NCBI GenBank assembly: GCA_023455425.1
Contig: JAEYCM010000035.1
Span: 1 to 60,806, forward strand
DNA: 60,806 nucleotides
Direction: 5' to 3'
Source: Bacillota bacterium
GTDB taxonomy: Bacteria > Bacillota > Clostridia > Christensenellales > CAG-138
In this document: one piece after another, positions 17,174 through 25,106 of the stretch
Layout: every line of letters begins with the position of its first letter
Numbering within the stretch: position 1 is the first letter of the stretch
Notes under the pieces: model-generated
The model's input: only the letters and a program-made list of their open reading frames with translations
Told to the model about the DNA's origin: nothing
Database searches by the model: none
Program-made: the position numbers and the translations under genes

Positions 17174-19282
17174 TTAATGTAATATTTCCTCCAATACCCC
17201 TCTCACCTTTTGGACCACATAGCCGCTGCCGCCGCGGTCCTTTACATCCTCCACCATGCTCACGAGCATAACGGAGTTTGCGGCGTTTCGCTCGGTTGGA
17301 AACACCACGAACCAGCCCAATTCCGTCCCTGTCGTATCGTCTTTTGCCGCCTTGATTTCCGCAGTACCTGTTTTCCCGGCAAGAGGCAAACCCTCCAGAT
17401 AGGCGGCATGCCCCGTTCCGTTCGGGGAGCTGATTACCCCGGTCAGCACATCCGAAACGATGCCTGCGGCCTCGGCGGAAAACGCGTCTTCCACCCAATA
17501 AGCCGGCGTCACGGCTTCTTTGTTCAGGAGATATGGCCGTATCATGCTGCCGTCATTGACAAAGGCGGAGTAGATCGCCGCAAGATGCAGGGGATTGACC
17601 AGTATCTCCCCCTGTCCGTAGCCGCTGTCGGCCAGCTGGATTTCGGAAGCGATGGCGTCTTTGTTGGCGTATTGCGAGGCGGTCATGATGATATCAAAAG
17701 GCGGCGTCTGTTTGAACCCGATCTTCTCCAACTGCTGCGCAAATGTATCCGCGCCGATCTTTAGCGCGGCTTTCGCAAAATAGATGTTGTCGGAATAGAT
17801 CAGCGCATTTTTTAGGGAAACGTCTTCTCCATAGGTATGGAGCGTGGTCACATAATAATTGCCCCAGCTCGCGTCTTTCTGCCAGCTTGGGCCGCTGTAG
17901 CCGAAATTTTCTGTTTGCGTGAACGCGCCTGCCGTCAAGCCGGCGGCGGCGGTCACGGGCTTAAAAGAAGAGCCCGGCACCCATGTTTTCCGAAAGCGGT
18001 TGTACATGGGCAGCGTTTCATCCGCAAGCAGCGCATCCCATGCGTTTTTTGTAAAGCCGACCACAAAGTCGTTGTTGTCATATGCCGGGGTGCTCACAAG
18101 CGCCAGCACTTCGCCCGTCCACGGGTTCATGGCTACGGAGCAGCTCTTGTCCTCACGGAATTGATCGTAGAGCGCCGCCTGTATATCAGCGTCGATCGTA
18201 CAGACGATGCTCTCCCCATCCTGCGCCGCTTTGCTTGAGAGCATCTTCTTTTCTTTGCCGTATTGGTCCGCAATATAGATCTTGATGCCATCCCGCGCAC
18301 GGAGCCGGTCTTCATACAGCGCTTCCAGCCCCACCTTGCCGATGAGGCTTTGATTCGTATACCCGTCGGTCCTTTTCGTCTTAAGTTCTTCCGCTGTAAT
18401 GGCCTGCACGTATCCCACAAGGTGCGCGGCCTTTTGACCCAGCGGATAGACGCGGCTGTCTTCGTTTGAGATCATGACGCCGGGGATTGTCAAAAGCGCT
18501 TCTTCCAGCTCCGGGTCCGCGACCACCCAGGTATCCGTTTCCGCCTGATAAACTTTTTTCAGCTTGCGTATGGGCACGAATAAATCGTCCTTGACCCAGG
18601 AAGCGTCAAGGCTTTTCCGTATGGCCTCAACCGGCAGTTCAAGAAGCGCCGAGAGGGTTTGTAAATCCGCCGTGGGGTCTTCGCTCAACTTGCCCGGCAC
18701 CAGGCCTATTGACGTCACGGTGCCTCCCCCTGCCAGCAGCTTGCCGTTCCTGTCGAATATGTCCCCGCGCTTTGCTTTTTGCGTGGAGACCCGCACTTTA
18801 TCCGTCTGCTCCAGGTCGGGAAAGATCAGGCTGTCGTTCCAGACGATGCGCCAAATCCCCTCCTCCTTTTCAAAAGCGAACGAAACGGCATTGGAGAAAG
18901 CGACCTGCCCCGCCGAGGTATCCATGGACAATTGATATTGCAGCGCCGAGGCTTCCTCATCAAACTCACCCGGCACAACTGCGATATTGGCGGCGCCGAT
19001 GCCCTCATATATGTTCTGATTTCTTACAGTAAAATCATCCTGGGTGATGCCGAGCCGGCTTTGTTCATCCAGCATGGCGTACATATCCGCATACCGGCCT
19101 TCCTCAATACAGGCCGTGTACTGCTGAAAAACCTCTTCCGGCGAAACAATTTCCTTGCCTTTGAATATCTGTGTGAACATATCGGAAATGCCGGTATACC
19201 CGCCGAAAAGCATAACCACCAGAATAACGACGGCGAGCGCCAGTACTGTCAATATACCTATTTGAAGTGCTTTGCTTCGCAT
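17174..19282 (-). CDS. Class B penicillin-binding protein, PBP3/MecA-like
   Basis: Protein of 702 residues: an N-terminal membrane anchor (about 8-30), an NTF2-like MecA_N domain (about 45-160), a PBP dimerisation domain (about 165-340, with RGDIFDRNG and YPLGQKAAHLVGYV) and a transpeptidase domain (about 360-700). Active-site motifs are intact: SSFK with Ser438, SDN (497-499) and KTGT (637-640). It cross-links peptidoglycan outside the membrane. The MecA_N architecture is shared with low-affinity, beta-lactam-tolerant PBPs (B. subtilis PbpC, enterococcal PBP5, staphylococcal PBP2a), but affinity cannot be read from sequence. No BlaR/MecI genes are adjacent. Confidence 0.9.
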   Translation of the reverse strand: MRSKALQIGILTVLALAVVILVVMLFGGYTGISDMFTQIFKGKEIVSPEEVFQQYTACIEEGRYADMYAMLDEQSRLGITQDDFTVRNQNIYEGIGAANIAVVPGEFDEEASALQYQLSMDTSAGQVAFSNAVSFAFEKEEGIWRIVWNDSLIFPDLEQTDKVRVSTQKAKRGDIFDRNGKLLAGGGTVTSIGLVPGKLSEDPTADLQTLSALLELPVEAIRKSLDASWVKDDLFVPIRKLKKVYQAETDTWVVADPELEEALLTIPGVMISNEDSRVYPLGQKAAHLVGYVQAITAEELKTKRTDGYTNQSLIGKVGLEALYEDRLRARDGIKIYIADQYGKEKKMLSSKAAQDGESIVCTIDADIQAALYDQFREDKSCSVAMNPWTGEVLALVSTPAYDNNDFVVGFTKNAWDALLADETLPMYNRFRKTWVPGSSFKPVTAAAGLTAGAFTQTENFGYSGPSWQKDASWGNYYVTTLHTYGEDVSLKNALIYSDNIYFAKAALKIGADTFAQQLEKIGFKQTPPFDIIMTASQYANKDAIASEIQLADSGYGQGEILVNPLHLAAIYSAFVNDGSMIRPYLLNKEAVTPAYWVEDAFSAEAAGIVSDVLTGVISSPNGTGHAAYLEGLPLAGKTGTAEIKAAKDDTTGTELGWFVVFPTERNAANSVMLVSMVEDVKDRGGSGYVVQKVRGVLEEILH

Positions 19283-19513
19283 AAAAGCTCCTTTCGGCCA
19301 GGGATTGAAACGCGGGCCATCATATTTCCCACCATTTATTTACTTTTTTACATTGTTGCACCTGCCGGAGGACATGTCAAGCGATCGCGCGGGAGGCGTA
19401 TGGAAAATCATGATATAATACTTTCAAATCGCTGCATGCGTTTATAAAAAAGCATCGGCATACTTCCGGGGCGCGGCGCGCATGATCTACAATAATAAAG
19501 ACGGAGGCGACAT

Positions 19514-20179
19514 ATGACGAAAGATGAGGTTTTCGCAATATTAAAGGAACTGGGCGATGAAAAACGCAAACAGCTGCATATCAAGAACGGGGCAGGCGAA
19601 AACACATACGGCGTCTTGCGGGGGGAACTGAGGAAACTCGCAAAACAACTGGGCACAAATCATGCGTTGGCCTTGGAACTTTTTTCAAGCGGCAACACGG
19701 AAGCGCAATGGCTTGCGTGCATGCTGTTTGAAGCGAAGAAACTGACGCTCGATGAAATCCGGCATATGATGTCGGACGTCAGGTATTCCGAAATCATCGA
19801 TAAATTCGTTGGGGAAGTTGTGTTCTTAAACAAGTCTGCGGATATTCTTGCGCAGGAGTGGTCTGCTTCAACAGAGGATCATCTGGGCCGCGCAGGCTGG
19901 AACTTGATTGTCCATAAAATATCCAGAGGCAAAGAGACCGATGAAACATTGGAAGGGCTTCTTGCAACAATCAAAGCCGAACTGCAGACTACGACACCGG
20001 GCAAACAATGGGCAATGAACCACGCGCTGTCCGCAATCGGGTACACGTATCCGCATTTTACGGAGCAGTGCATTGCCCTTGGCGAAACCTTAGGCGTGTA
20101 CCGGGACTTGAAAGTATCCAAGGGCTGTACTTCCGCCTACGCGCCCAACTGGATCAGGGCCATTCTCAAAAAGCAGTAG
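19514..20179 (+). CDS. DNA alkylation repair protein, AlkD-like
   Basis: Protein of 221 residues, all-helical with HEAT-like repeats as in the AlkC/AlkD glycosylase family. Typical features are the N-terminal helical pair with a GVLRGELRKLAKQLG segment, a QWLACMLFEAKKLT helix, and WNLIVHK and KQWAMNHALSAIG later. AlkD enzymes excise bulky or cationic alkylated bases such as 3-methyladenine and 7-methylguanine. The GGAGG-like site ACGGAGGCG precedes ATG 19514. It is divergent from the PBP gene and followed by its own terminator. Confidence 0.8.
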   Translation: MTKDEVFAILKELGDEKRKQLHIKNGAGENTYGVLRGELRKLAKQLGTNHALALELFSSGNTEAQWLACMLFEAKKLTLDEIRHMMSDVRYSEIIDKFVGEVVFLNKSADILAQEWSASTEDHLGRAGWNLIVHKISRGKETDETLEGLLATIKAELQTTTPGKQWAMNHALSAIGYTYPHFTEQCIALGETLGVYRDLKVSKGCTSAYAPNWIRAILKKQ

Positions 20180-20200
20180 CATCCATTCTTTATCGTGCAA

Positions 20201-20229
20201 AGAGCCCGAGCCTGTCTCAGGCTCTTTTT
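20201..20229 (+). terminator. Terminator of the AlkD-like gene
   Basis: AGAGCC-c-GAG / CTC-a-GGCTCT stem with a five-base loop and five T. Confidence 0.85.
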
Positions 20230-20321
20230 CTTTTTCGGTTCTCCTTAGAAAACCTGCATAAAATCTATAATATATCCCGACAGTCATGTTTTCTTGAAAT
20301 TCATTTTCAGAGCAACCGCTA

Positions 20322-20350
20322 TTGACAGGCGCACTATTTTGTAATACTAT
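20322..20350 (+). promoter_or_regulatory. Promoter of the PadR/efflux operon with overlapping inverted repeat
   Basis: TTGACA (20322-20327), 17 bases, TACTAT (20345-20350). An inverted repeat TACTA-N8-TAGTA begins inside the -10 element, and GTAATAC occurs at 20341 and again about 23 bases later. This is a plausible site for autorepression by the PadR protein. Confidence 0.7.
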
Positions 20351-20405
20351 ATAGCAGTAGTAAGTAATACCGAATATCAGCCATACAGAATAGCAAGGGG
20401 TGATT

Positions 20406-20741
20406 GTGCTGGAAAACCTAACGGAAATGCTCAAAGGCGTGCTTGAGGGCTGCGTCCTTGAAATTATAAGCCGCGAAGAAACCTACGGCTACGAAATCAC
20501 GCGGCAGCTGAACGCGCTCGGCTTCACGGATGTTGTAGAGGGAACGGTGTACACCATACTGCTCCGGCTTGAAAAAAACAATATGGTAACTATCACAAAA
20601 AAGCCCTCCGACATGGGGCCGCCGCGGAAGTTCTTCGAGCTCAACGACGCGGGACGCGAGGAACTGCGCCGGTTCTGGGAAAAATGGGAGTTCGTCGCAT
20701 CGAAGATTAATCAGTTGAAGGAGGAACAATCAAATGTCTGA
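20406..20741 (+). CDS. PadR-family transcriptional regulator
   Basis: Protein of 111 residues with a winged-helix PadR domain (LEGCVLEIISREETYGYEI, then VVEGTVYTILLRLEKNNMV), about the size of the short PadR-s2 class. The C-terminus is charged and helical. PadR proteins of this class usually repress a linked ABC exporter and release DNA on drug binding. The start was set at GTG 20406, five bases after AAGGGG; a GTG two codons earlier abuts the ribosome-binding site. The stop overlaps the start of the DUF1048 gene by eight bases. Confidence 0.9.
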   Translation: MLENLTEMLKGVLEGCVLEIISREETYGYEITRQLNALGFTDVVEGTVYTILLRLEKNNMVTITKKPSDMGPPRKFFELNDAGREELRRFWEKWEFVASKINQLKEEQSNV

Positions 20742-21105
20742 GTTTTTCGATAACTATTTCAATATTAAAAAAATGATTGAAAGTAAGCGCGAGTATAAGC
20801 AACAGATGGCAAGGGTGGAGGCTCTGCCCAAAGACTATCAATACGTATTTAAAAAAATACAGGGACACATGTGGATGTTCGCGGCGGGATCCGGCTATGA
20901 CATGATGAAAATCCATTATGACCTAATAGAACTGTTCGAGGCCGGCGCAGCGGACGGCAAGCATGTTTTGGAGATTACCGGCGAGGACGTGGCCGGGTTC
21001 TGCGACGAGCTTCTGCGCAGCGCCAGGACATACACGGAAAGCTGGCGCGAGGCGCTCAACCGCGACATACAGCAAAAACTCAGAAAAGGGAAGGACCCAA
21101 AATGA
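20734..21105 (+). CDS. DUF1048 family protein
   Basis: Soluble, mainly helical protein of 123 residues of the DUF1048 family, which is almost always found between a PadR regulator and an ABC exporter in Firmicutes. Seen features are a Lys/Glu-rich N-terminal helix and the segment ALPKDYQYVFKKIQGHMW followed by SGYDMM. Its molecular role is not established. It overlaps the PadR gene at its start and shares ATGA with the ATPase gene at its end, so all four genes are translationally coupled. Confidence 0.85.
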   Translation: MSEFFDNYFNIKKMIESKREYKQQMARVEALPKDYQYVFKKIQGHMWMFAAGSGYDMMKIHYDLIELFEAGAADGKHVLEITGEDVAGFCDELLRSARTYTESWREALNRDIQQKLRKGKDPK

Positions 21106-21899
21106 CAGAAACCGCAATTCAAGTGAGGGATTTAAAAAAATCTTTCAAAAATACTCATGTCCTCAAGGGCGTGGATTTCGAGGTAGGAAAAAGCAGCATT
21201 TTCGCTCTCCTCGGTTCCAATGGCGCGGGCAAGACGACCATTGTTAAAATCCTCACCACGCTTTTAAAGCAAGACGGCGGAACCGCTACCGTAAACGGCT
21301 TTGATGTTGCCTCAGAACCGGACCGTGTGCGGCAGTCCATCAGCCTGACTGGGCAGTTTGCCGCCGTGGACGAGATTTTGACCGGGCGGGAAAACCTCGT
21401 CATGATCGCCAAGCTGCGGCACCTAGAGAACCCGCGCCAGGTCGCGGATGATTTGCTCAACCGCTTCGGCCTGGACAACGCGGCCGACCGCAGGGTTTCC
21501 ACCTATTCGGGAGGTATGCGCCGCAGGCTCGACATCGCCATGAGCCTGGCGGGGAAACCGCAGGTCATTTTTCTCGACGAACCGACCACCGGGCTTGATC
21601 CCGAAGGCCGCATCGAGGTTTGGAAGACGGTCAAAGAGCTCGCTTCTAATGGCACGACGGTATTTTTGACCACGCAGTATTTGGAGGAGGCCGAGCAGCT
21701 TGCCGACCAAATTGCCATCCTGCACGAGGGCAGAATTATCGCAAACGGCACGCTCGCAGCGTTAAAAAAGCTGTTCCCGCCCGCACATGTGGAGTATGTA
21801 GAAAAACAGCCGACGTTGGAGGAAATTTTCTTAGCCATCATCGGCACCGGGGCCCCCACGCGGCCTGCCGCGCGGGGTGGAGAAAAGGAGGAAAAATAG
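21102..21899 (+). CDS. ABC exporter ATP-binding protein (DrrA-like)
   Basis: Protein of 265 residues with one ABC domain: Walker A LGSNGAGKTTIVKI (about residue 38), Q-loop LTGQFAAVDEIL, signature YSGGMRRRLDIAMSL, Walker B VIFLDEPTTGLDPEGR and the switch His replaced by Gln (LTTQYLEEAEQ), as is common in the DrrA group. It would power efflux of amphipathic drugs or lipids through the permease encoded next. The C-terminal extension matches the DrrA-type regulatory tail. Confidence 0.93.
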   Translation: MTETAIQVRDLKKSFKNTHVLKGVDFEVGKSSIFALLGSNGAGKTTIVKILTTLLKQDGGTATVNGFDVASEPDRVRQSISLTGQFAAVDEILTGRENLVMIAKLRHLENPRQVADDLLNRFGLDNAADRRVSTYSGGMRRRLDIAMSLAGKPQVIFLDEPTTGLDPEGRIEVWKTVKELASNGTTVFLTTQYLEEAEQLADQIAILHEGRIIANGTLAALKKLFPPAHVEYVEKQPTLEEIFLAIIGTGAPTRPAARGGEKEEK

Positions 21900-22673
21900 G
21901 TGGAGGCGGCAAAGGGACACTTTTCCAGCGACATGAGCGTCATGCTCGGTCGTTCCATGCGCCATATTTTCCGCAGCATGGATACCATTATCACGGTCAC
22001 CATTATGCCGATTGCTATGATGCTGTTGTTCGTCTACGTGTTTGGCGGCGCCATTCAAACCGGCACGGATAACTATGTGAACTACCTGTTGCCCGGCATC
22101 CTGCTCATGGCGATTGCGAGCGGCATCTCCTATACGGCTTTCCGCCTGTTTATGGATATGCAGCGGGGCATATTCGAACGGTTCCACTCCATGCCGATTG
22201 CGCGCTCGGCTGCGCTGTGGGGGCACGTTTTAACCTCGCTGGTATCCAACGCAATTTCGGTTGTCGTCATCATTCTGGTCGCGCTGATTATGGGCTTTCG
22301 CTCATCGGCAGGCGTCTTATCATGGCTTGCGGTAGCGGGTATCCTCGCGCTGTTTACACTGGCCCTGACCTGGGTCGCTGCCATTGCAGGGCTTTCGGCA
22401 AAATCGGTGGACGGCGCAAGCGCATTCTCCTACCCGCTGATCTTTCTGCCGTTTATCAGTTCGGCGTTTGTGCCGACCGAATCGATGCCGCCCGCCGTCC
22501 GCGCTTTTGCCGAAAACCAGCCGGTCACGTCCATTGTGGAGGCTATACGCAAGCTGTTGATGAGCGAGCCTGTCGGCAATGATATTTGGATTGCGCTCGC
22601 GTGGTGCCTGGGTATTCTGATTGTAGCGTATCTTTTTGCGATGCGGGCTTACCGGAGAAAAGCGGCAAAATAG
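21900..22673 (+). CDS. ABC exporter permease (DrrB-like, ABC-2 family)
   Basis: Membrane protein of 257 residues with six predicted helices from the ABC-2 family. The DrrB-type features are an N-terminal amphipathic segment, MLLFVYVFGGAI in the first helix, NYLLPGILLM in the loop before helix 2 and ENQPVTSIVEAIRKLLM near the C-terminus. It forms the efflux channel with the DrrA-like ATPase. GTG 21900 directly follows the ATPase stop, with AAAGGAGG upstream. A terminator ends the operon 13 bases after the stop codon. Confidence 0.9.
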   Translation: MEAAKGHFSSDMSVMLGRSMRHIFRSMDTIITVTIMPIAMMLLFVYVFGGAIQTGTDNYVNYLLPGILLMAIASGISYTAFRLFMDMQRGIFERFHSMPIARSAALWGHVLTSLVSNAISVVVIILVALIMGFRSSAGVLSWLAVAGILALFTLALTWVAAIAGLSAKSVDGASAFSYPLIFLPFISSAFVPTESMPPAVRAFAENQPVTSIVEAIRKLLMSEPVGNDIWIALAWCLGILIVAYLFAMRAYRRKAAK

Positions 22674-22685
22674 CGAGACTTCAGG

Positions 22686-22714
22686 AAAAGATGACCGTGC
22701 ATTGGTCGTCTTTT
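22686..22714 (+). terminator. Terminator of the efflux operon
   Basis: AAAAGATGACC / GGTCGTCTTTT stem of 11 pairs (one G-U), six-base loop, T-rich tail. Confidence 0.8.
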
Positions 22715-22728
22715 CTTTCATTTCGCCA

Positions 22729-22778
22729 TTGACCTTTTAGGTAAATGGCTATATACTATTATTGACCTGATAGGTAAA
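22729..22778 (+). promoter_or_regulatory. TetR-gene promoter with two operator repeats
   Basis: TTGACC (22729-22734), 17 bases, TATACT (22752-22757). Two near-identical imperfect palindromes, TTGACCTTTTAGGTAAA (22729-22745) and TTGACCTGATAGGTAAA (22762-22778), cover the -35 element and the start of transcription. They are spaced 33 bases apart, three helical turns. This is a strong candidate for autorepression by the TetR protein encoded next. Confidence 0.75.
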
Positions 22779-22792
22779 TCAACGGATACGGG

Positions 22793-23419
22793 GTGATTGC
22801 CATATTTTCTAAATTGCTGGATCTGGAGCCAAACAGACGGGATACGCTTTTAAATGCGGCGATAAAGGAATTTGCCCAAAAGGGCTATGACGAGGCGTCC
22901 ACAAACATCATTGCAAAGGAAGCCGGGATTTCCAAGGCGCTCATGTTTCATTATGTCGGCAGCAAGAAGGACCTTTTTCTGTTCCTCTGCGACTATTGCG
23001 GCAGGATCGTAAAAGAAGGGTACTATGATCCTATGAACTTTGGCGAGAGGGATCTTCTCAAAAGGTTACGGCAATCCTACATGCTCCAGCTCAACCTGCT
23101 GCAAAAGTACCCGTGGATACTCGAATTTACGCAAATCATCAAGGATGAAGCATCCGAAGAAGTAAGGGAAGCTTTAGATCCAGTCAGGCAAGAACCTGTA
23201 TGCTGTAGAACCATGTTCGATGGCATCGACGAAACGAAATTCAGAGAAGGGTTGGATGTGGAAACATGCAAAAAGCTCATTTATTGGGCGAATGTCGGCT
23301 TTACAAATGATATCCTCAACGGCATCCGGAATTGTAACCGCTCTGAACTCGATTATGAAAAAATCGCGGGGGAGCTGGACACATACCTGAACGAACTTAA
23401 GAAAAGTTTTTACCAGTAA
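22793..23419 (+). CDS. TetR/AcrR-family transcriptional regulator
   Basis: Protein of 208 residues. The TetR helix-turn-helix lies at about residues 15-60 (DTLLNAAIKEFAQKGYDEAS, then AGISKALMFHYVGSKKDLF). The C-terminal ligand domain has no identifiable ligand. The GTG start at 22793 is supported by GGATACGGGG just upstream and by family N-termini. It is co-transcribed with the EFR1 ferredoxin gene ten bases downstream, so it likely controls that gene as well as itself. Confidence 0.88.
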   Translation: MIAIFSKLLDLEPNRRDTLLNAAIKEFAQKGYDEASTNIIAKEAGISKALMFHYVGSKKDLFLFLCDYCGRIVKEGYYDPMNFGERDLLKRLRQSYMLQLNLLQKYPWILEFTQIIKDEASEEVREALDPVRQEPVCCRTMFDGIDETKFREGLDVETCKKLIYWANVGFTNDILNGIRNCNRSELDYEKIAGELDTYLNELKKSFYQ

Positions 23420-23429
23420 AGGAGGCCAC

Positions 23430-24221
23430 ATGGGTTCCATCGTTTACTATTTTAGCGCTACCGGCAACTCCCTTATGCTTGCCCGGCAACTTGCGGACGG
23501 CCTTCCGGGCTGCGAGCTCGTCTCCATGGCAACGCTGCCGCCGCATGAACCTGTGGGCGGCCCCGGCGCAATCATCGGATTCGTATTCCCCGTTTTCTAT
23601 GTCGGGCTGCCGAGGCTTGTCAAACGTTTTGTTGAGCAGTTGAATATCCGAAAAGGCACTTACTGCTTCGGGTTTATGACATTCGGCGGCACCGCAGGCG
23701 ACGCGCTGGGTATGCTCGAAGATATCCTCAAAGAAAAGGGCATCTCGCTAGCCTATGCCAATGGGGCAAACATGCCGGGAAATTATATCGTCAAGTATCC
23801 GGCCTTTGCCCCCGATACCATACGGAAGCTGATCAAAACCGCCATGGAAAAGGCGGATGAGGCTGCCGCGGCCATCGCCAATGGCACAACAAAGCCGGTG
23901 AAACGGACCGCCAGGCTGTTGAGTAAAATAGCCAATCAGGGCTATTTCCATTATGCCGTCAACACATGGGATGAAAAATTCCAATCGACCGATGCCTGCA
24001 CCGGTTGCGGGCTATGCGCCAAAGTATGTCCTGTAACCAATATCAACATGAAAGACCGAAGGCCGCACTGGCAGCATCATTGCGAGCGGTGCCTTGCCTG
24101 CCTCCAATGGTGCCCCTGTGAGGCAATCGAATACGGCAAAAAGACAATCGGCCGCGGAAGATACCGCAATCCCGATGCCGACGTCAAGGACATTATAAAA
24201 GGCAGAACGGAGGGACTTTGA
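23430..24221 (+). CDS. EFR1-family flavodoxin-ferredoxin fusion
   Basis: Protein of 263 residues: an N-terminal flavodoxin-like domain (YYFSATGNS at 6-14 binds the FMN phosphate) fused to a C-terminal ferredoxin module. The two cluster motifs are Cys190, 193, 196, 200 and Cys218, 221, 224, 228, enough for two [4Fe-4S] clusters. EFR1 proteins are electron carriers of anaerobes with unassigned partners. AAAGGAGG precedes ATG 23430. The gene forms an operon with the TetR regulator, so its redox partner may be induced by a small molecule. Confidence 0.9.
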   Translation: MGSIVYYFSATGNSLMLARQLADGLPGCELVSMATLPPHEPVGGPGAIIGFVFPVFYVGLPRLVKRFVEQLNIRKGTYCFGFMTFGGTAGDALGMLEDILKEKGISLAYANGANMPGNYIVKYPAFAPDTIRKLIKTAMEKADEAAAAIANGTTKPVKRTARLLSKIANQGYFHYAVNTWDEKFQSTDACTGCGLCAKVCPVTNINMKDRRPHWQHHCERCLACLQWCPCEAIEYGKKTIGRGRYRNPDADVKDIIKGRTEGL

Positions 24222-24322
24222 CTCCCGTCCTCCTTGGGTCGGCAGGCTGTTGCATATCGCCTGATCCTCAACGCTTTTGATGCGGCCTTCGCCGCCCGCC
24301 ATCCTGCAGCGTTTCACGCACA

Positions 24323-24359
24323 AAGCCCGAAAACAACTGTTTTCGGGCTTACTTTTTTG
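24323..24359 (+). terminator. Terminator of the TetR-EFR1 operon
   Basis: Perfect 12-bp stem AAGCCCGAAAAC / GTTTTCGGGCTT with a four-base loop, then a T run. It sits between convergent transcripts. Confidence 0.85.
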
Positions 24360-24482
24360 ATGGAATTTAAGCTTTACCGGGACTGCTTCCTTTCTTTCCG
24401 GCTGCCCTTTACTACAAGCGCCAACCAAGCAATCCAATGGCAACAAGCATCCAGCCGATATTTGATGTACTGCCCGTAACCT

Positions 24483-25106
24483 CTAGGAAAGCAATCTTTT
24501 CTCCCGTGCGCTCATGATGGCGGTGACCTTGTTGTTTACATTAAGCTTCTTATAGATATGCTCCAGATGTTTTTTTACGCCGGAGATGGAAACAAACAAT
24601 TCCCCCGCGATCTCCTTGTTGGTAAGACCCCGCGAAAGCAGCACGAGCACCTGTTGTTCCCGCTGCGTCAGCAGCGAGCGCTCCTGAGGCAATTCCGGCT
24701 TCTCGGATTGCAAAAAAGCATCGGCGTTTGCCTCATCGCCAACGCCAATCTCTTTTTTGATCTTTTCCACAAGCCGGTCAAAGCGTTCTTGTTTGATGGG
24801 CTTCATAATATAATCCGCAGCGCCGATGTCAAACGCCTGCAAGGCATACCGGCCCCAGGCCGTAACAAATGCAACCAGTATCCCGGGTATAAGTTCTTTG
24901 AGCCGTGCGGCGCAAGCCAATCCATCCATCTCCGCCATCTCAATGTCGATGAACGCAACCTGTGGGGACAACGCCGGCACCTGCTCCAACGCCTCCAGGG
25001 GGTTTAGAAACCGGCCCGTGACCTGCATAAAACCCGTTCTTTCCACGAGGGCACAAATCTCCTCCAGATTATACCACTCATCCTCCAAGACAATCGCTCT
25101 AATCAT
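24483..25106 (-). CDS. Response regulator, receiver plus LuxR-type HTH
   Basis: Protein of 207 residues. The receiver domain (1-120) has the phospho-acceptor Asp54 (AFIDIEMAEMDG), Thr82 and Lys102 (IMKPI). A LuxR-type helix-turn-helix covers about 145-195 (LTQREQQVLVLLSRGLTNKEI). The receiver resembles those of LytTR regulators, but the output domain is LuxR-like. It overlaps the end of the kinase gene by eight bases, so the pair forms one system. Targets are unknown; the XRE/CPBP operon is transcribed divergently next to it. Confidence 0.9.
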   Translation of the reverse strand: MIRAIVLEDEWYNLEEICALVERTGFMQVTGRFLNPLEALEQVPALSPQVAFIDIEMAEMDGLACAARLKELIPGILVAFVTAWGRYALQAFDIGAADYIMKPIKQERFDRLVEKIKKEIGVGDEANADAFLQSEKPELPQERSLLTQREQQVLVLLSRGLTNKEIAGELFVSISGVKKHLEHIYKKLNVNNKVTAIMSAREKRLLS

